From a virus, in the IMG/VR virus record IMGVR_UViG_3300049432_000151, positions 1 through 64,000 of that record: 64,000 nt of DNA, one strand, 5' to 3'. The first letter of the stretch is position 1, and the number at the start of each line of letters is the position of its first letter. The notes beneath the pieces were generated by a model. It made no database searches, had not been told where the DNA came from, and worked only from the letters and a program-made list of their open reading frames with translations. Made by a program: the position numbers and the translations under genes. Below, piece after piece: positions 7,864-16,360 of the stretch.

Positions 7864-8339
7864 ACGTCGAGCTCCTCTCGGATCTGCAGCTCGACCGCGT
7901 CGGGGAGACGCCAGAAGTTCAGCGCTCCGCGGCAACGGATCGGCGTCACGCGGCGGACGTTCTCGAACTTGAAAGCGAAGCGGCCTTCATCAAAGTTGCC
8001 GAACGCGAACTCCTCGGCGGAGATGATCACGCCGCGCTTGCGCGCTTCGCCGGCTGATCCGACACTGAAGAACTCTTCCGTCGGCCGGCACTCGGTCAAG
8101 TCAGCGATTGCGAGCACCGAACCGGCGACGTCGAACGGATGCAGAAATGGCAGGTTGCTGAGCGCTTCGCGGTACAGAGGGTGATCCGTGGAAATCCGCC
8201 GATCGTCGGCTGTGAATCCCTTCGCCGCATGAATCGCCAGCTGCCCGCGGAACTTCGCCGGCCAGCTGCGGGTCTCCCACTGCTTCGCGCCGATCGCGAC
8301 GAGCGACGCCCACGGCTGCGTGAGGGTGAGCGCCATCAT
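7860..8339 (-). CDS. ASCH domain protein
   Basis: 159 residues beginning LTLTQPWASLVAIGAKQWE, the signature start of ASCH/PUA-like domains (QPWA..I..G.K..E.R.W). It then has the strand FRGQLAIHAAKG and the turn GSVLAIADL. ASCH domains bind RNA or modified bases, and some are nucleases or m4C amidohydrolases. In a phage with a methyltransferase and a DpdA-like enzyme it might read or process modified nucleotides, but that is inference. Start ATG 8339 or 8336. Confidence 0.8.
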   Translation of the reverse strand: MMALTLTQPWASLVAIGAKQWETRSWPAKFRGQLAIHAAKGFTADDRRISTDHPLYREALSNLPFLHPFDVAGSVLAIADLTECRPTEEFFSVGSAGEARKRGVIISAEEFAFGNFDEGRFAFKFENVRRVTPIRCRGALNFWRLPDAVELQIREELDV

Positions 8340-8554
8340 CAGAAGGCCTCCTCTTCGCTCTCATCGCGGTCGTCCGGCAGTCCGAGTAGGACGGCGCCGC
8401 GGCCGCCAGGAGCCCACCAAGCGGCTTCAGCCGCGGCCTCACGTTCGATCTCTTGGCGCCGCAGGTCCGCCCGCTGCTCTGCGAGGTGGTCGCAGTACGT
8501 CGAGCCGCACTCCTCGCAGGGCTCTTCCGGCTCGTCGCGTTCGTACGTGCTCAT
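8339..8554 (-). CDS. Small acidic zinc-site protein
   Basis: 71 residues from ATG 8554, which overlaps the stop of the upstream gene (ATGA). Residues 10-22 hold EECGSTYCDH, a possible C-x2-C...C-x-H zinc site counting the preceding PC. The remainder is a charged helix and a Gly-rich segment. No function assigned. Confidence 0.5.
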   Translation of the reverse strand: MSTYERDEPEEPCEECGSTYCDHLAEQRADLRRQEIEREAAAEAAWWAPGGRGAVLLGLPDDRDESEEEAF

Positions 8555-8886
8555 GAGCGGAACTCCGTAGCGATCCACACGACCGCGTTGCGGCCGCGGC
8601 GCGTCTTTCGCTTCACACCGGCGTCACAGATCAGCGCGAGATCGACGAGCTCAGTGACGCGCCCGTTCGCAGTGGGCGAGCAGCCGAGGATCGCGACGCA
8701 CTCGTCCCAAGTTCGGCCGCCGTGCTTCGCCTTGCGGATGCACAGATAGACCTCGGTCCGCTGTTCCGAGGCGTGGTCAGCGATCGCCTGTGCAGCTTCG
8801 CGGGACGTTGACGATCCTGGCTGGTACGGCGCACCGACGTCGCCGGCGTTGCCGTAGCGGCGCTGCAGCTTGAGCTGCTCCGTCAC
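8551..8886 (-). CDS. Putative winged-helix DNA-binding protein
   Basis: 111 residues. The central part (helix, WDECVAILGCSPTANGRVTE, then a strand pair with KRKTRRGRNAVVW) looks like a winged helix with a basic wing, as in small phage regulators that read DNA. The N-terminal 40 residues are flexible. ATGA/GTGA-type overlaps join it to both neighbours. Target and role are unknown. Confidence 0.5.
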   Translation of the reverse strand: MTEQLKLQRRYGNAGDVGAPYQPGSSTSREAAQAIADHASEQRTEVYLCIRKAKHGGRTWDECVAILGCSPTANGRVTELVDLALICDAGVKRKTRRGRNAVVWIATEFRS

Positions 8887-9188
8887 GACCGGACCTCCGG
8901 CTCAGCAGGATCACTGAACGCGACCGCGTGCGCATTGCCTGTAGAACGGCCGTCCAGCTTCGCGCCCGAACTTTCAGGATGTGGTTCACCGTCATGACGG
9001 GCAAGGAACCGAGATACCTCGCGGTCCTTCTTCCGGCCGAGTTTTAGGAAGCCGTGTCCGTCGCCGTTCACGCAGTCACGGAGGGAAGACGAGAAGATCA
9101 TCATCCTGCCGTGAGTGTTCTTTCTACGTGCGCGTTCTGCCTTCCCCGGCCGTCGCGCCGATCGACGTTTGTCGCTCGGTCTGCCCAT
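8883..9188 (-). CDS. Hypothetical basic protein
   Basis: 101 residues from ATG 9188 (MGRPSDKRRSARRPGK). The first 30 residues are strongly basic and likely bind nucleic acid. The rest contains FSSSLRDCVNGDGHGFLKLG and has no recognised fold. The stop overlaps the next gene start. Longer in-frame starts reach 9302 but would overlap the small gene at 9205-9381. Confidence 0.45.
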   Translation of the reverse strand: MGRPSDKRRSARRPGKAERARRKNTHGRMMIFSSSLRDCVNGDGHGFLKLGRKKDREVSRFLARHDGEPHPESSGAKLDGRSTGNAHAVAFSDPAEPEVRS

Positions 9189-9204
9189 GTTCGGTTCTGC
9201 CTCC

Positions 9205-9381
9205 CTACTCGGTACGGTTGCGATCACGTTCAGTGGTCCTGCTTTCATTCGCTCTACCGGCTGCCGCGCATGTGTTGGAGAAGTACACGCGACAGTCGGC
9301 ACAACGCGCTCCGGCTCGGCTGGACCGGAGCGTTTCCTCAGTTGGCCTACGCGTACCTCCGCGTGCGCTGCTGTTGCTCAC
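9205..9381 (-). CDS. Possible small cysteine protein
   Basis: 58 residues from GTG 9381, overlapping the end of the 9347-9865 gene by 35 nt. It contains RCADCRVYFSNTC, three cysteines that could be a partial zinc site. It is too short to be sure and overlaps an alternative N-terminal extension of the next gene, so treat it as tentative. Confidence 0.3.
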   Translation of the reverse strand: MSNSSARGGTRRPTEETLRSSRAGARCADCRVYFSNTCAAAGRANESRTTERDRNRTE

Positions 9382-9865
9382 GACCTTCGAGGCGGAGACG
9401 CTCGAGCACGTACACGGCATCGGTGATCTCTTCGCGACTGAGTTCGCGCGCCTCGTGGCCATTGCGCGTGCGCAGTTCCGCGGTCAATGCGACTTCGAAG
9501 ACGATGTTCCCGTGGCGCGGACCCATGCCGTAGGCCGTGTCGCCTACGAACTGACCCGACCACCGGTCGTAGTCTTTGGTGGCGAAGAACGAGTGGCGCA
9601 GAACGACGGCGCCGGCGAGAAGGTCAGAGACCGCTGCATCGACGACACGTTCCCACTCGCCGTACAGTCGCTCGCGGCCGCGGACAACGATCACCTGCTC
9701 TCCGCGCTGGATCCGTTCGGGATCCGCGACAGCGACGATCTTGCGCACCATCTCCTGCGCCTGCTCAGCGTCACGCTTCGCCGCCTGCATTTCCTCTTCG
9801 TGCCGCTTCTGCATCTGAGTGATGGCGCCGAGCAGTTCGTTGCGACGCTGAACCGGAATGATCAT
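9347..9865 (-). CDS. Hypothetical early protein
   Basis: 172 residues. Residues 1-55 form a charged helix with coiled-coil character (ITQMQKRHEEEMQAAKRDAE). A globular part with many strands follows, and the C-terminal helix has TDAVYVLERLRLEG. I do not recognise the family. It sits directly downstream of the Cas4/RecB-type nuclease gene (4-nt overlap), so it may assist recombination. Confidence 0.5.
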   Translation of the reverse strand: MIIPVQRRNELLGAITQMQKRHEEEMQAAKRDAEQAQEMVRKIVAVADPERIQRGEQVIVVRGRERLYGEWERVVDAAVSDLLAGAVVLRHSFFATKDYDRWSGQFVGDTAYGMGPRHGNIVFEVALTAELRTRNGHEARELSREEITDAVYVLERLRLEGREQQQRTRRYA

Positions 9866-11247
9866 GAGAGCTCCTGAATGGTCGCGAGATCGATCTCGAT
9901 CGGACTGTCGCGCAGCGGCGGCCGACCATCGAAGAGATCCGCCACGTCACCGGCCGACGGTTCGTCGGGGCAGTTCGCGAGATCCCACGCGAGCTCGGCC
10001 ACCGTTCGATCCTTCATGCCGGTCTTGCCAGGCTTCTTCGTCGGGATCCCGCGCGCCTCAGCCAACGCGAGCAGGACTTCTTTCGGCTGGTGAACGTTGA
10101 ACCGGACCTCGATGTCTTTGTCGTAGGCGCGCTGCAGGAGGCGTTCGAAGATGTCCTTGTCGAGAATGCGCTTGGCATCAGTAGCGGACAGCTTCATGAC
10201 TGCCCACGGGTTCTCAACGCCGACGTCGAGCAGCTCCTCCCACACACGCTTCATGTCCGGTACTTCGGATTCGCCCTGCTCGAACGTAGGGCGCAGCGGG
10301 CCGAGCCCGCCGGTGTAGCCGTACTCCGCGACGTGCTCTTTCAACCGCGCTCGCCGCTCGTCCTGGAGAACTCGGTCAAGGAGGAACCGACGCATAAGTG
10401 AGGCTGGATCGGCGTCGGCGCGTTCGTTGATGATCGGGCACGCGGTCTCGCGGAATGAGCAGTTGGCGCAGTGATCGCCCGGCGTCGCGATGAAGTCCTG
10501 AGTCGCCTCGATGTACCGGGACTTCGCGAGCTGCAGCTCCTGAGTCTCGAGGCACTCGTCTTTGGTGAACGTCAGCGACCGGACGAGCGGGTTGCCGTAG
10601 GCGACGTACCGCATGAAGACGAAATCGACGCGGATGATCTCCGCCGGATAGATACCCCGCCACGCAGCCCACGCGTACTTCCGTGCCTGCTGATAGAAGC
10701 GAGACGACGGCTCGGCGATCGCGCTCTTCGACGGCGCGAAGATGTCGGACTTGTAGTCCTGAACGACCAGCGTGTGATCTTCGAGGTACAGCAGCGCGTG
10801 ATCGAGCTTGCAGCGCCAGAAGACGTTGCCTTTCGCTTCGACCGGAGTGCGCATCACGTCGTAGTCGATGGCGTCCGGCCATTCGACGACCTTCAGTTCG
10901 TCGTCAAACGCGATCCCGCCCTCGCGGGAGATCGAGTGCTCAACGTCGATCTCGTAGACGTTGAGAAAGCCGCGCACCACGAGCGCGAGCTCGTCGTAGT
11001 ACCTGAGCGACAGCGCGGTGCTGCGCACCGCCTGATCAATGAACTGTCCGATCACTGTGATGTCCGATCGACGCTCGTGATTCACGCAGTGATCGACGTA
11101 CAGCTCCATCACCACGTGTGCAGCGCGGCCGAAGAGGTAGTTTTGCGGCTCCGTTCCGCGCGGCGCGCCGTTCTGCCACAGGTAAAACTGCGCCGGGCAG
11201 CTGTCAAAGTACTTCTCGGCCGAGGTGCTGTGTAGGAAGCGGCTCAT
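9862..11247 (-). CDS. Cas4/RecB-type PD-(D/E)XK nuclease with Fe-S cysteines
   Basis: A 461-residue protein. The nuclease core shows KLDHALLYLEDHTLVVQDYK, the RecB/Cas4 D...(Q/E)xK motif. It is framed by cysteines in the Cas4/AddB layout: Cys17 (DSCPAQF) and CANCSFRETACP near residues 260-275, which would hold a 4Fe-4S cluster. The C-terminal 180 residues are unrelated and helical. Such enzymes process DNA ends as 5' or 3' exonucleases. With the SMC-like ATPase two genes upstream and the phage recombination genes around, a role in end resection is likely. Confidence 0.82.
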   Translation of the reverse strand: MSRFLHSTSAEKYFDSCPAQFYLWQNGAPRGTEPQNYLFGRAAHVVMELYVDHCVNHERRSDITVIGQFIDQAVRSTALSLRYYDELALVVRGFLNVYEIDVEHSISREGGIAFDDELKVVEWPDAIDYDVMRTPVEAKGNVFWRCKLDHALLYLEDHTLVVQDYKSDIFAPSKSAIAEPSSRFYQQARKYAWAAWRGIYPAEIIRVDFVFMRYVAYGNPLVRSLTFTKDECLETQELQLAKSRYIEATQDFIATPGDHCANCSFRETACPIINERADADPASLMRRFLLDRVLQDERRARLKEHVAEYGYTGGLGPLRPTFEQGESEVPDMKRVWEELLDVGVENPWAVMKLSATDAKRILDKDIFERLLQRAYDKDIEVRFNVHQPKEVLLALAEARGIPTKKPGKTGMKDRTVAELAWDLANCPDEPSAGDVADLFDGRPPLRDSPIEIDLATIQELS

Positions 11248-12236
11248 GATGCTTTCGCCTCCTTCTGTTTCCGGTCGGCGACGCGCTTGTTGATGCTGTC
11301 CAGCAGCACCTGCTCACGGCCCTTGTACGTGTGCAGCGCTGTCGCGCGATCGACGTCCTTCGTACCGAGCGCGTCGAAACCCAGCTTGATCTTCGCGAGG
11401 ACCTCCGGATCGGCTGGTTCCTCCTGGACTGAGTCCGCGACGATCTCTTCAGGCACATCGACGTCCGGCTCCTCGAGGTCGATGTCCGCCGGCGGCAGCG
11501 ACAGCTGGTTGCGGGAGACGAGCGTCCGGAACTCCTGCAGGTCGAGGTTCGGAGCGCGCAGGTGGAGGATGTAGTGAGTGGTCGTCTTACCTTCGAAGGT
11601 GATCGGCTCCGGCTCACGCGACAGCACGAGTGGGATCGAAGTCAGCTGACCGAACATCGTCATCATGTGATTGACCACGTCGAGGATGTTGCCAACGCCG
11701 TACTGCGAGCTGGTGTCGACCTGCCAGTAGCCGGAGACGGTGACGTTCGGAATGAAGATGCGCAGCCTGGCCTTCAGGCCGCACTTACCGGCGTTCCACT
11801 CGGCGCACTCCGCGACTTGGTTGCAATGACGTGTTTGCCAATCGCCCGTCTCGATGTTCAGACGCGTGGCTTCCACGCCGTCGCCCTGGCACATGAGCTT
11901 TGCGCCGTTCTTGCCCTGCGCCCACCACTCAATCGGATGCGGGATGACGAACGACTTGTCATCGTTCGGAAAGAAGACGTTGCTGAGAACGGTCGGCCGG
12001 TCGCCGTAGACGGCGGCGAACTTCTCGAGGATCTTCTTCCGCTCCTCAGGGTTGATGTGCGGGTCAGGGTCGCACCTGAAGTAGTCGATCTCCTTCGGGA
12101 ACTCGTTGCCACTGCGGGCAACGTCTTTGATTCCGAGCCGCAGCTTCCCGATGCGCGGCATCGAGACGCGCTTCGCGAACCCTTCGACGGATGAAAAGCG
12201 GCGGCGGGATACGCCGATCGGAGGACGCGCCGACAT
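11244..12236 (-). CDS. phiC31 gp3-like (recombination directionality factor-like) protein
   Basis: A 330-residue protein with the pattern that I associate with the Gp3-like/RDF-like family: PRIGKLRLGIK, FPKEIDYFR, AVYGDRPTVLSNVFFPNDD, MCQGDG and cysteines CNQVAECAEW...CGLKARL. In phiC31, gp3 turns the serine integrase towards excision, but many homologues in other phages probably have other early roles. The C-terminal third is acidic and rich in Glu/Pro. It is coupled by ATGA overlaps to both the nuclease and SMC-like genes. No serine integrase is in the window. Confidence 0.6.
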   Translation of the reverse strand: MSARPPIGVSRRRFSSVEGFAKRVSMPRIGKLRLGIKDVARSGNEFPKEIDYFRCDPDPHINPEERKKILEKFAAVYGDRPTVLSNVFFPNDDKSFVIPHPIEWWAQGKNGAKLMCQGDGVEATRLNIETGDWQTRHCNQVAECAEWNAGKCGLKARLRIFIPNVTVSGYWQVDTSSQYGVGNILDVVNHMMTMFGQLTSIPLVLSREPEPITFEGKTTTHYILHLRAPNLDLQEFRTLVSRNQLSLPPADIDLEEPDVDVPEEIVADSVQEEPADPEVLAKIKLGFDALGTKDVDRATALHTYKGREQVLLDSINKRVADRKQKEAKAS

Positions 12237-13693
12237 CAGGCGACCTCCTGCTGTTCAACGATGGCCGTCGCGGTTTCGCTGAAGCGGATGATCTCGAGCG
12301 CTCCGCCATCGCGGTCCACTTCGGTCGCGAAGTAGGTGAAGCCGTCGCCGCGGATCTCCTCGAGGAAGATCGCGAAGGTGTTCGCGTCGAGGCGCTCGGC
12401 GCCGTCGAGGACAATGACGCGCAGCGCCGGCCGCAGGGCTCGCGCGATTGCGAGCGCAACCCGGATCTGCTGACTCTCAGCGACGTGCTGCAGTTCGTGT
12501 CCGTCGACGAGGATCCGGTCTCCGTCAATCGCTAGCGACCCCACGGGCAGCGCGGCCTTCGCGAGCAACTGCTGGCGCAACTCGCCGCTCACGACCTTGA
12601 CGGTCTGATCGAGGATGGACGCCTGGGCGGCTGCGTTCGCCGCGTCGCTCTCCATGCGCTCGACGTCCTCGAAGCGAGCGAGCACCTTCTCGTCAGACTG
12701 AATCGCCACGGAGAGTTCGTTCGCTCGGCGGATAGCGAGATTGACGTCCTCAACTTCCGCCGGCGTGGGAGGGGCGGACGTCGCGAGCGTGGCGAGCTCT
12801 GACTCGATCTCCGCTTGGCGTCTGACGGACTCGGCCTGCTGCTCATGCTTCCGTACGATGCGCCGTTTGATCTCCTCGATCTCGGCTTCGAGCGTGGCGA
12901 CGTCCTTCGCGATTCGGCTCTGCTCATCGCGCTCGCGCTGAACGTCCCGGCCAAGTCGCTCGACAGCTGCCGCGTGTTCTTTGGCCGCGAGCTGACGCGC
13001 CTCGACGCTCCCCTTCTTCTGCCGCGCCTCCGAGAGCGTCCGCGCGGCTTCCTCGCGCCGGGCGTCGGTGATCACCGGCTTCGCTGGCGGCAGCTGCTCT
13101 CGCGCTTCGGCCGCGGCCTTCTTCTTCTGGTCGGCGATCTTGTTCTGAGTCTTGCGCTCGTCGGCGTAGTAGTCGCGAAGCGTGTCGATGACGAGCAATC
13201 CGTGGCGGTCGAAGTCCACGCCGATCGGCGGCTCGAGCGCAGTTGCTGCGGTGAACCCCTCCTCCGTGAGCCGGACGTCGATCGCCTGGAGAAGGATTCG
13301 GACCTGTTCCTTCGCCGGCATCGCGAGCCAGGCGAGCGGATTGAAGTCGCGGTACTCGCCGAGGATCCGATCGATCTGCTCCTGCGGCTTCGGCACTTCA
13401 TGGCCGCGTTCATCGATCAGCTTGAAGTACTGGCCCTTCTCAGTGAACGAGCGGCGCAGAGTGAAGCCGTTGCTGAGCTCCAGTGACACGCTCGCCTTTG
13501 AGGCGCCGTCGTGAATCACGGACTTCGGGTTGTCCGTGCCCTTCACGCACAGCGACAGCAACTTCAGCGCAGTCGTCTTCCCTTGATTGTTCGCGCCGCG
13601 GTACAGGGTGAGCTTCGTTAGGTTGTCGAGAGAGAACTGGTCAAACTTCAGAATGTTCTCGGCCGAGATCTTAGTAACGGTGAGGCCGGTCAT
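12236..13693 (-). CDS. SbcC/SMC-like AAA ATPase
   Basis: A 485-residue protein. The N-terminal P-loop is RGANNQGKTTALKLLSL, preceded by NILKFDQFSLDNLTKL, as in RecF/SbcC heads. Residues about 180-330 are a long charged coiled coil. The C-terminal head has AESQQIRVALAIARALRP (signature/ABC-like) and VIVLDGAERLD (Walker B). At under 500 residues it is a short phage version of SbcC/RecN-type ATPases. It probably works with the Cas4/RecB-like nuclease encoded two genes downstream. Confidence 0.83.
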   Translation of the reverse strand: MTGLTVTKISAENILKFDQFSLDNLTKLTLYRGANNQGKTTALKLLSLCVKGTDNPKSVIHDGASKASVSLELSNGFTLRRSFTEKGQYFKLIDERGHEVPKPQEQIDRILGEYRDFNPLAWLAMPAKEQVRILLQAIDVRLTEEGFTAATALEPPIGVDFDRHGLLVIDTLRDYYADERKTQNKIADQKKKAAAEAREQLPPAKPVITDARREEAARTLSEARQKKGSVEARQLAAKEHAAAVERLGRDVQRERDEQSRIAKDVATLEAEIEEIKRRIVRKHEQQAESVRRQAEIESELATLATSAPPTPAEVEDVNLAIRRANELSVAIQSDEKVLARFEDVERMESDAANAAAQASILDQTVKVVSGELRQQLLAKAALPVGSLAIDGDRILVDGHELQHVAESQQIRVALAIARALRPALRVIVLDGAERLDANTFAIFLEEIRGDGFTYFATEVDRDGGALEIIRFSETATAIVEQQEVA

Positions 13694-14016
13694 CGGGAAA
13701 CTCCTCTCAACGCCTTCCGGCGGTTCTGCAGTTGATCAAGTGATTGGCGAAGCTCAGCACGTTGACGTTCGCGCTGTTCGTCGCGCTCGTGATCCCGCCG
13801 GTATGCAGCGAGTGCCTGCGTGTTCTCAGTCGTCTGCCGCTTCACGACCGGCTTCGTCGTGCGCCGTTGCTTCAGGCCGGTGAAGTCGATGACGATGCTT
13901 GCGAATAGCAACGCGGCAATGAAGGCGCAGAACAGATCGAGCGCCCGATTCGCCGGCGGAATGAGTGACACAGCGACAAGGCCGAGGCATGCGACGGCAC
14001 GCTGGCTGACCGTCAT
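13690..14016 (-). CDS. Small membrane protein with coiled-coil tail
   Basis: 108 residues from ATG 14016 (overlap with the upstream stop). Residues about 3-45 contain two hydrophobic segments (VACLGLVAVSLIP and LDLFCAFIAALLFASIVI). The remainder is a basic, heptad-like helix rich in Arg and Gln. It could be a membrane-anchored early protein. No family recognised. Confidence 0.55.
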   Translation of the reverse strand: MTVSQRAVACLGLVAVSLIPPANRALDLFCAFIAALLFASIVIDFTGLKQRRTTKPVVKRQTTENTQALAAYRRDHERDEQRERQRAELRQSLDQLQNRRKALRGVSR

Positions 14017-14375
14017 CGGCTCGCCTCCCACCTGCGGCGAATCTCAGCGGCGCGACGGCGGACGATCTCTCGCGCTTCTTTCGGCAGTTCGTATGTGTCG
14101 AACTTCCGGTGATGACCATCAGGTCCGCCGCACAGTGGCGCGCACCTGGAGTCGTCGTGTTTGATTTGCAGACCGCCGGTCGCTGTATGTGCAGCCTCGA
14201 CCTTCGAAGTCGAGCAGTTGCCGAAGCCTTTGCCTTTCAGTGCGCACGGATAGCCGCGGACCCACTTCCGATAGCCGGCGTCTCGGTTGAAGTGTCGCTT
14301 CGCAAATCGCAGCTTCGACGTGTCGACGTTAGCCGGTTCGCGGTCGTACTTCTTCGGCTTCGGGAGCGCCGTCAC
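14013..14375 (-). CDS. HNH-like / Ref-type nuclease domain protein
   Basis: 120 residues from GTG 14375. The core reads YPCALKGKGFGNCSTSKVE, then AAHTATGGLQIKHDDS, then PLCGGPDGHHRKFD. This cysteine-histidine layout (C..C...H...C..HH) resembles DUF968 and RecA-dependent nuclease Ref domains found in phages. It probably cuts DNA during recombination or packaging. Both ends overlap neighbours by 4 nt. Confidence 0.65.
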   Translation of the reverse strand: MTALPKPKKYDREPANVDTSKLRFAKRHFNRDAGYRKWVRGYPCALKGKGFGNCSTSKVEAAHTATGGLQIKHDDSRCAPLCGGPDGHHRKFDTYELPKEAREIVRRRAAEIRRRWEASR

Positions 14376-14899
14376 GAGAGCCTCACCTCGTTGCCGCACT
14401 TGCACTCGCTGTTCAACGCGCTGCAGTTTTCACAGCGCAGGTTGATCGGCGCGCCCTGCATGTAGACGACGAGAGCAGCGGCCAGCATCAGCTCGTCCCC
14501 AGGCTCGATGTGCTCAAGAGCTGTAGCGAGCGGGATCAGCCGCTTGTACTCGACGCGACGCCACACAACGGGGCCGCAGTGACCACACGGCAGCGTGTAC
14601 GGCGTTGTCCGAGAGAGGACTTCGAAACCGGCGCTGCACCTTGGGCAGATGACCTTGAACGCGGTAGACGGTGCGAGGACGTTCTCCCGCTCAGCAAGCA
14701 CCGCCGCGAGCCGCGTGATGAACAGCTCGCTATCTTTTACGATCTGCCGCTTGAGCGCGAAGTTCTCATTCTCCGCAGCGCGAAGCGCCTGGCTTAGCTC
14801 CACCGCTTGCTCGCGATTGACGCCCGCCGCTGTGATCGCATGATCAGCGGTGAGCGTCGCTGTCTTGACTTCACTCGCTACGCTGTGGACACTGGACAT
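14372..14899 (-). CDS. Multi-zinc-ribbon hypothetical protein
   Basis: 175 residues. The N-terminal 80 residues are helical (QAVELSQALRAAENENFALK, coiled-coil-like). The second half has two cysteine clusters, CPRCSAGF...CGHC and CENCSALNSECKCG, so probably two zinc ribbons. Function unknown; nucleic-acid or protein binding is plausible. A 59-nt gap separates it from the upstream gene, one of few gaps in this operon. Confidence 0.55.
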   Translation of the reverse strand: MSSVHSVASEVKTATLTADHAITAAGVNREQAVELSQALRAAENENFALKRQIVKDSELFITRLAAVLAERENVLAPSTAFKVICPRCSAGFEVLSRTTPYTLPCGHCGPVVWRRVEYKRLIPLATALEHIEPGDELMLAAALVVYMQGAPINLRCENCSALNSECKCGNEVRLS

Positions 14900-14958
14900 G
14901 GACAGTTCTTCCTCTCTGCGGTCGTTCCGGGTACCAGCCGGACGGCCGCTTTTCCTTT

Positions 14959-15498
14959 TCAGGCCGTGGCTGCTCTCCGCGATTCGATGAAGCGCGGCGC
15001 GCGCTTCGGGCCGATGCGCAGGCGTGTCTGTTGATCCTCAGCGCGCGCGATGAAGGTCAGCAATGCGCAGCGCTCGCGTTCCACCACCCGGGCGACATCA
15101 GTCAGCTGAGCCTCGATGCGGATGGCATCGACGAGAGACATTTCGCCGTCGGCGACTAGCTGCCCGTGCTCGCCGAGGTACTCCCCTACTTCCTTCATCA
15201 GCACGCCGGCAGAAGTGAGCGAGGCCGGCTCACCGACCTCGTCGAAGCGCACGCCGGGCGTGTAGCCGAGCTCTTTCAGCAGGTACTGAACTTGGACTTC
15301 AGCGGTCCTCGCGCCTGCGGCACGGAGCGCACGCACGCCTTCGATGACGCGCTCGAGCGGCGAGTACTCGCCGTCGCCAGTCGGCTTCGGCTCGGCGCAG
15401 TACTTGTCCACAAGCGAGACGCTGACGCCCATTCCCGCGGCGACTGCCTTGCGATAGCCGGCGAACGCTTCGTGATTCGCTTCCCAGGGCATCGTCAC
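14959..15498 (-). CDS. Phage early HTH-like regulatory protein
   Basis: 179 residues from GTG 15498 (GTGA overlap); ATG 15492 is an alternative. The N-terminus (HEAFAGYRKAVAAGMGVSVS, then LVDKYCAEP) resembles a helix-turn-helix segment of phage CII/Cro-like proteins, and GDGEYSPLERV is a typical continuation in this unnamed phage family. The C-terminal half is helical, with IRIEAQLTDVARVVERERCA. It could act in the lysis-lysogeny decision or replication control. Confidence 0.5.
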   Translation of the reverse strand: MTMPWEANHEAFAGYRKAVAAGMGVSVSLVDKYCAEPKPTGDGEYSPLERVIEGVRALRAAGARTAEVQVQYLLKELGYTPGVRFDEVGEPASLTSAGVLMKEVGEYLGEHGQLVADGEMSLVDAIRIEAQLTDVARVVERERCALLTFIARAEDQQTRLRIGPKRAPRFIESRRAATA

Positions 15499-15854
15499 GG
15501 GATCACCTCGGGGGTGGGTTCGGAGTCGCTCGATCCCTCCTCGTTGCGGGAGTCACGCGATGGCGATGACGCAGGAGCAAAAGAAGGAGATCCTGGAGAA
15601 GGCGGCGGAGTCCGCAAGCTTGGTTCAGGATCGGATTCTTGCGGCTGGCCTTCTCCTGGTCCTTGAAGAGCTGCGGCAGATTCGAGAGAAACTTCAGGGG
15701 AAGCGGACGATCTGACGCCGTACTTGATCGCCAGCGCGTCATAGACGCGGCGCCGGATCACATCACCCACAGGGTCGCCGTCCGCCAGCATCGACATGTT
15801 CGTGAGAGCGCCGAGGTCGGCGATCATTTCGTGGAGCGGGATGGCCGTCGTCAT
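15495..15854 (-). CDS. Hypothetical early protein with Pro/Ser-rich tail
   Basis: 119 residues. The first 55 residues look folded (DPVGDVIRRRVYDALAIKYG). The remainder is Ser/Pro/Glu-rich and disordered. Start ATG 15854; the stop overlaps the next GTG. I do not recognise it. Confidence 0.5.
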   Translation of the reverse strand: MTTAIPLHEMIADLGALTNMSMLADGDPVGDVIRRRVYDALAIKYGVRSSASPEVSLESAAALQGPGEGQPQESDPEPSLRTPPPSPGSPSFAPASSPSRDSRNEEGSSDSEPTPEVIP

Positions 15855-15857
15855 GAA

Positions 15858-16118
15858 CTACACCACCTCCGCCGCGAGGCGAAGTTCAGACACGCATCCG
15901 ACGAAGCCCGCGATCACATGGCGACCGCGGTTCTGAAGGTGTCGCGTGACGCGTGCAATCTCATCGGTTTCAAGTTGGTTCGCAGCGATGAACTCGCTCA
16001 GCGAACCGCGCCACACCTTGCGAGCGTCGTCTTCGCCGTCGAGATCGAAGAGGATGACGTCCGTCGATGCATCAACGACCGTGGCGGGCTCTGTTTTTCG
16101 TGCCGCTCTGCAGTTCAC
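15858..16118 (-). CDS. Hypothetical early protein
   Basis: 86 residues from GTG 16118, overlapping the stop of the upstream gene. It mixes strands (TVVDASTDVILFDLDGEDDA) and a helix with SLSEFIAANQLETDEIARV, which looks like a small phage regulator. Function unknown. Confidence 0.5.
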   Translation of the reverse strand: MNCRAARKTEPATVVDASTDVILFDLDGEDDARKVWRGSLSEFIAANQLETDEIARVTRHLQNRGRHVIAGFVGCVSELRLAAEVV

Positions 16119-16360
16119 GCGACACCTCGCTGCGCGCGAAGCTGATGGAGTGAGAGAGGCTGAGAGACGAAGCGAGTCTCGCCGTCACATCCGATGAGCG
16201 TGACGACCGACCCAGCTCCAGAGCCCAGAGCGCTGTCGTACGCCGCGACCGCAGCGCACTGGTCGTCCTGGAACGCCACAACCGTGAACGCTCTGTCGGC
16301 GAACCGCGCCATCCGGAGAGGCAGCGGATTGAAGATCGTGACGTGGGCTTTCCGCTCCAT
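16115..16360 (-). CDS. Hypothetical early protein
   Basis: 81 residues, mainly strands (AHVTIFNPLPLRMARF, SVVTLIGCDGETRF). Second gene of the leftward operon, coupled by ATGA overlap to the Cro-like gene. No function assigned. Confidence 0.5.
   Translation of the reverse strand: MERKAHVTIFNPLPLRMARFADRAFTVVAFQDDQCAAVAAYDSALGSGAGSVVTLIGCDGETRFVSQPLSLHQLRAQRGVA

Noticed and set aside
9054-9877. Long plus-strand ORFs opposite the 8883-9865 genes
   Set aside because: High-GC antisense shadows; the minus frames are linked by overlaps to neighbouring genes.
9862-11247. cas4 as part of a CRISPR-Cas locus
   Set aside because: No other cas gene or array is near; the gene sits in a phage recombination operon, where Cas4/RecB-like nucleases are common.
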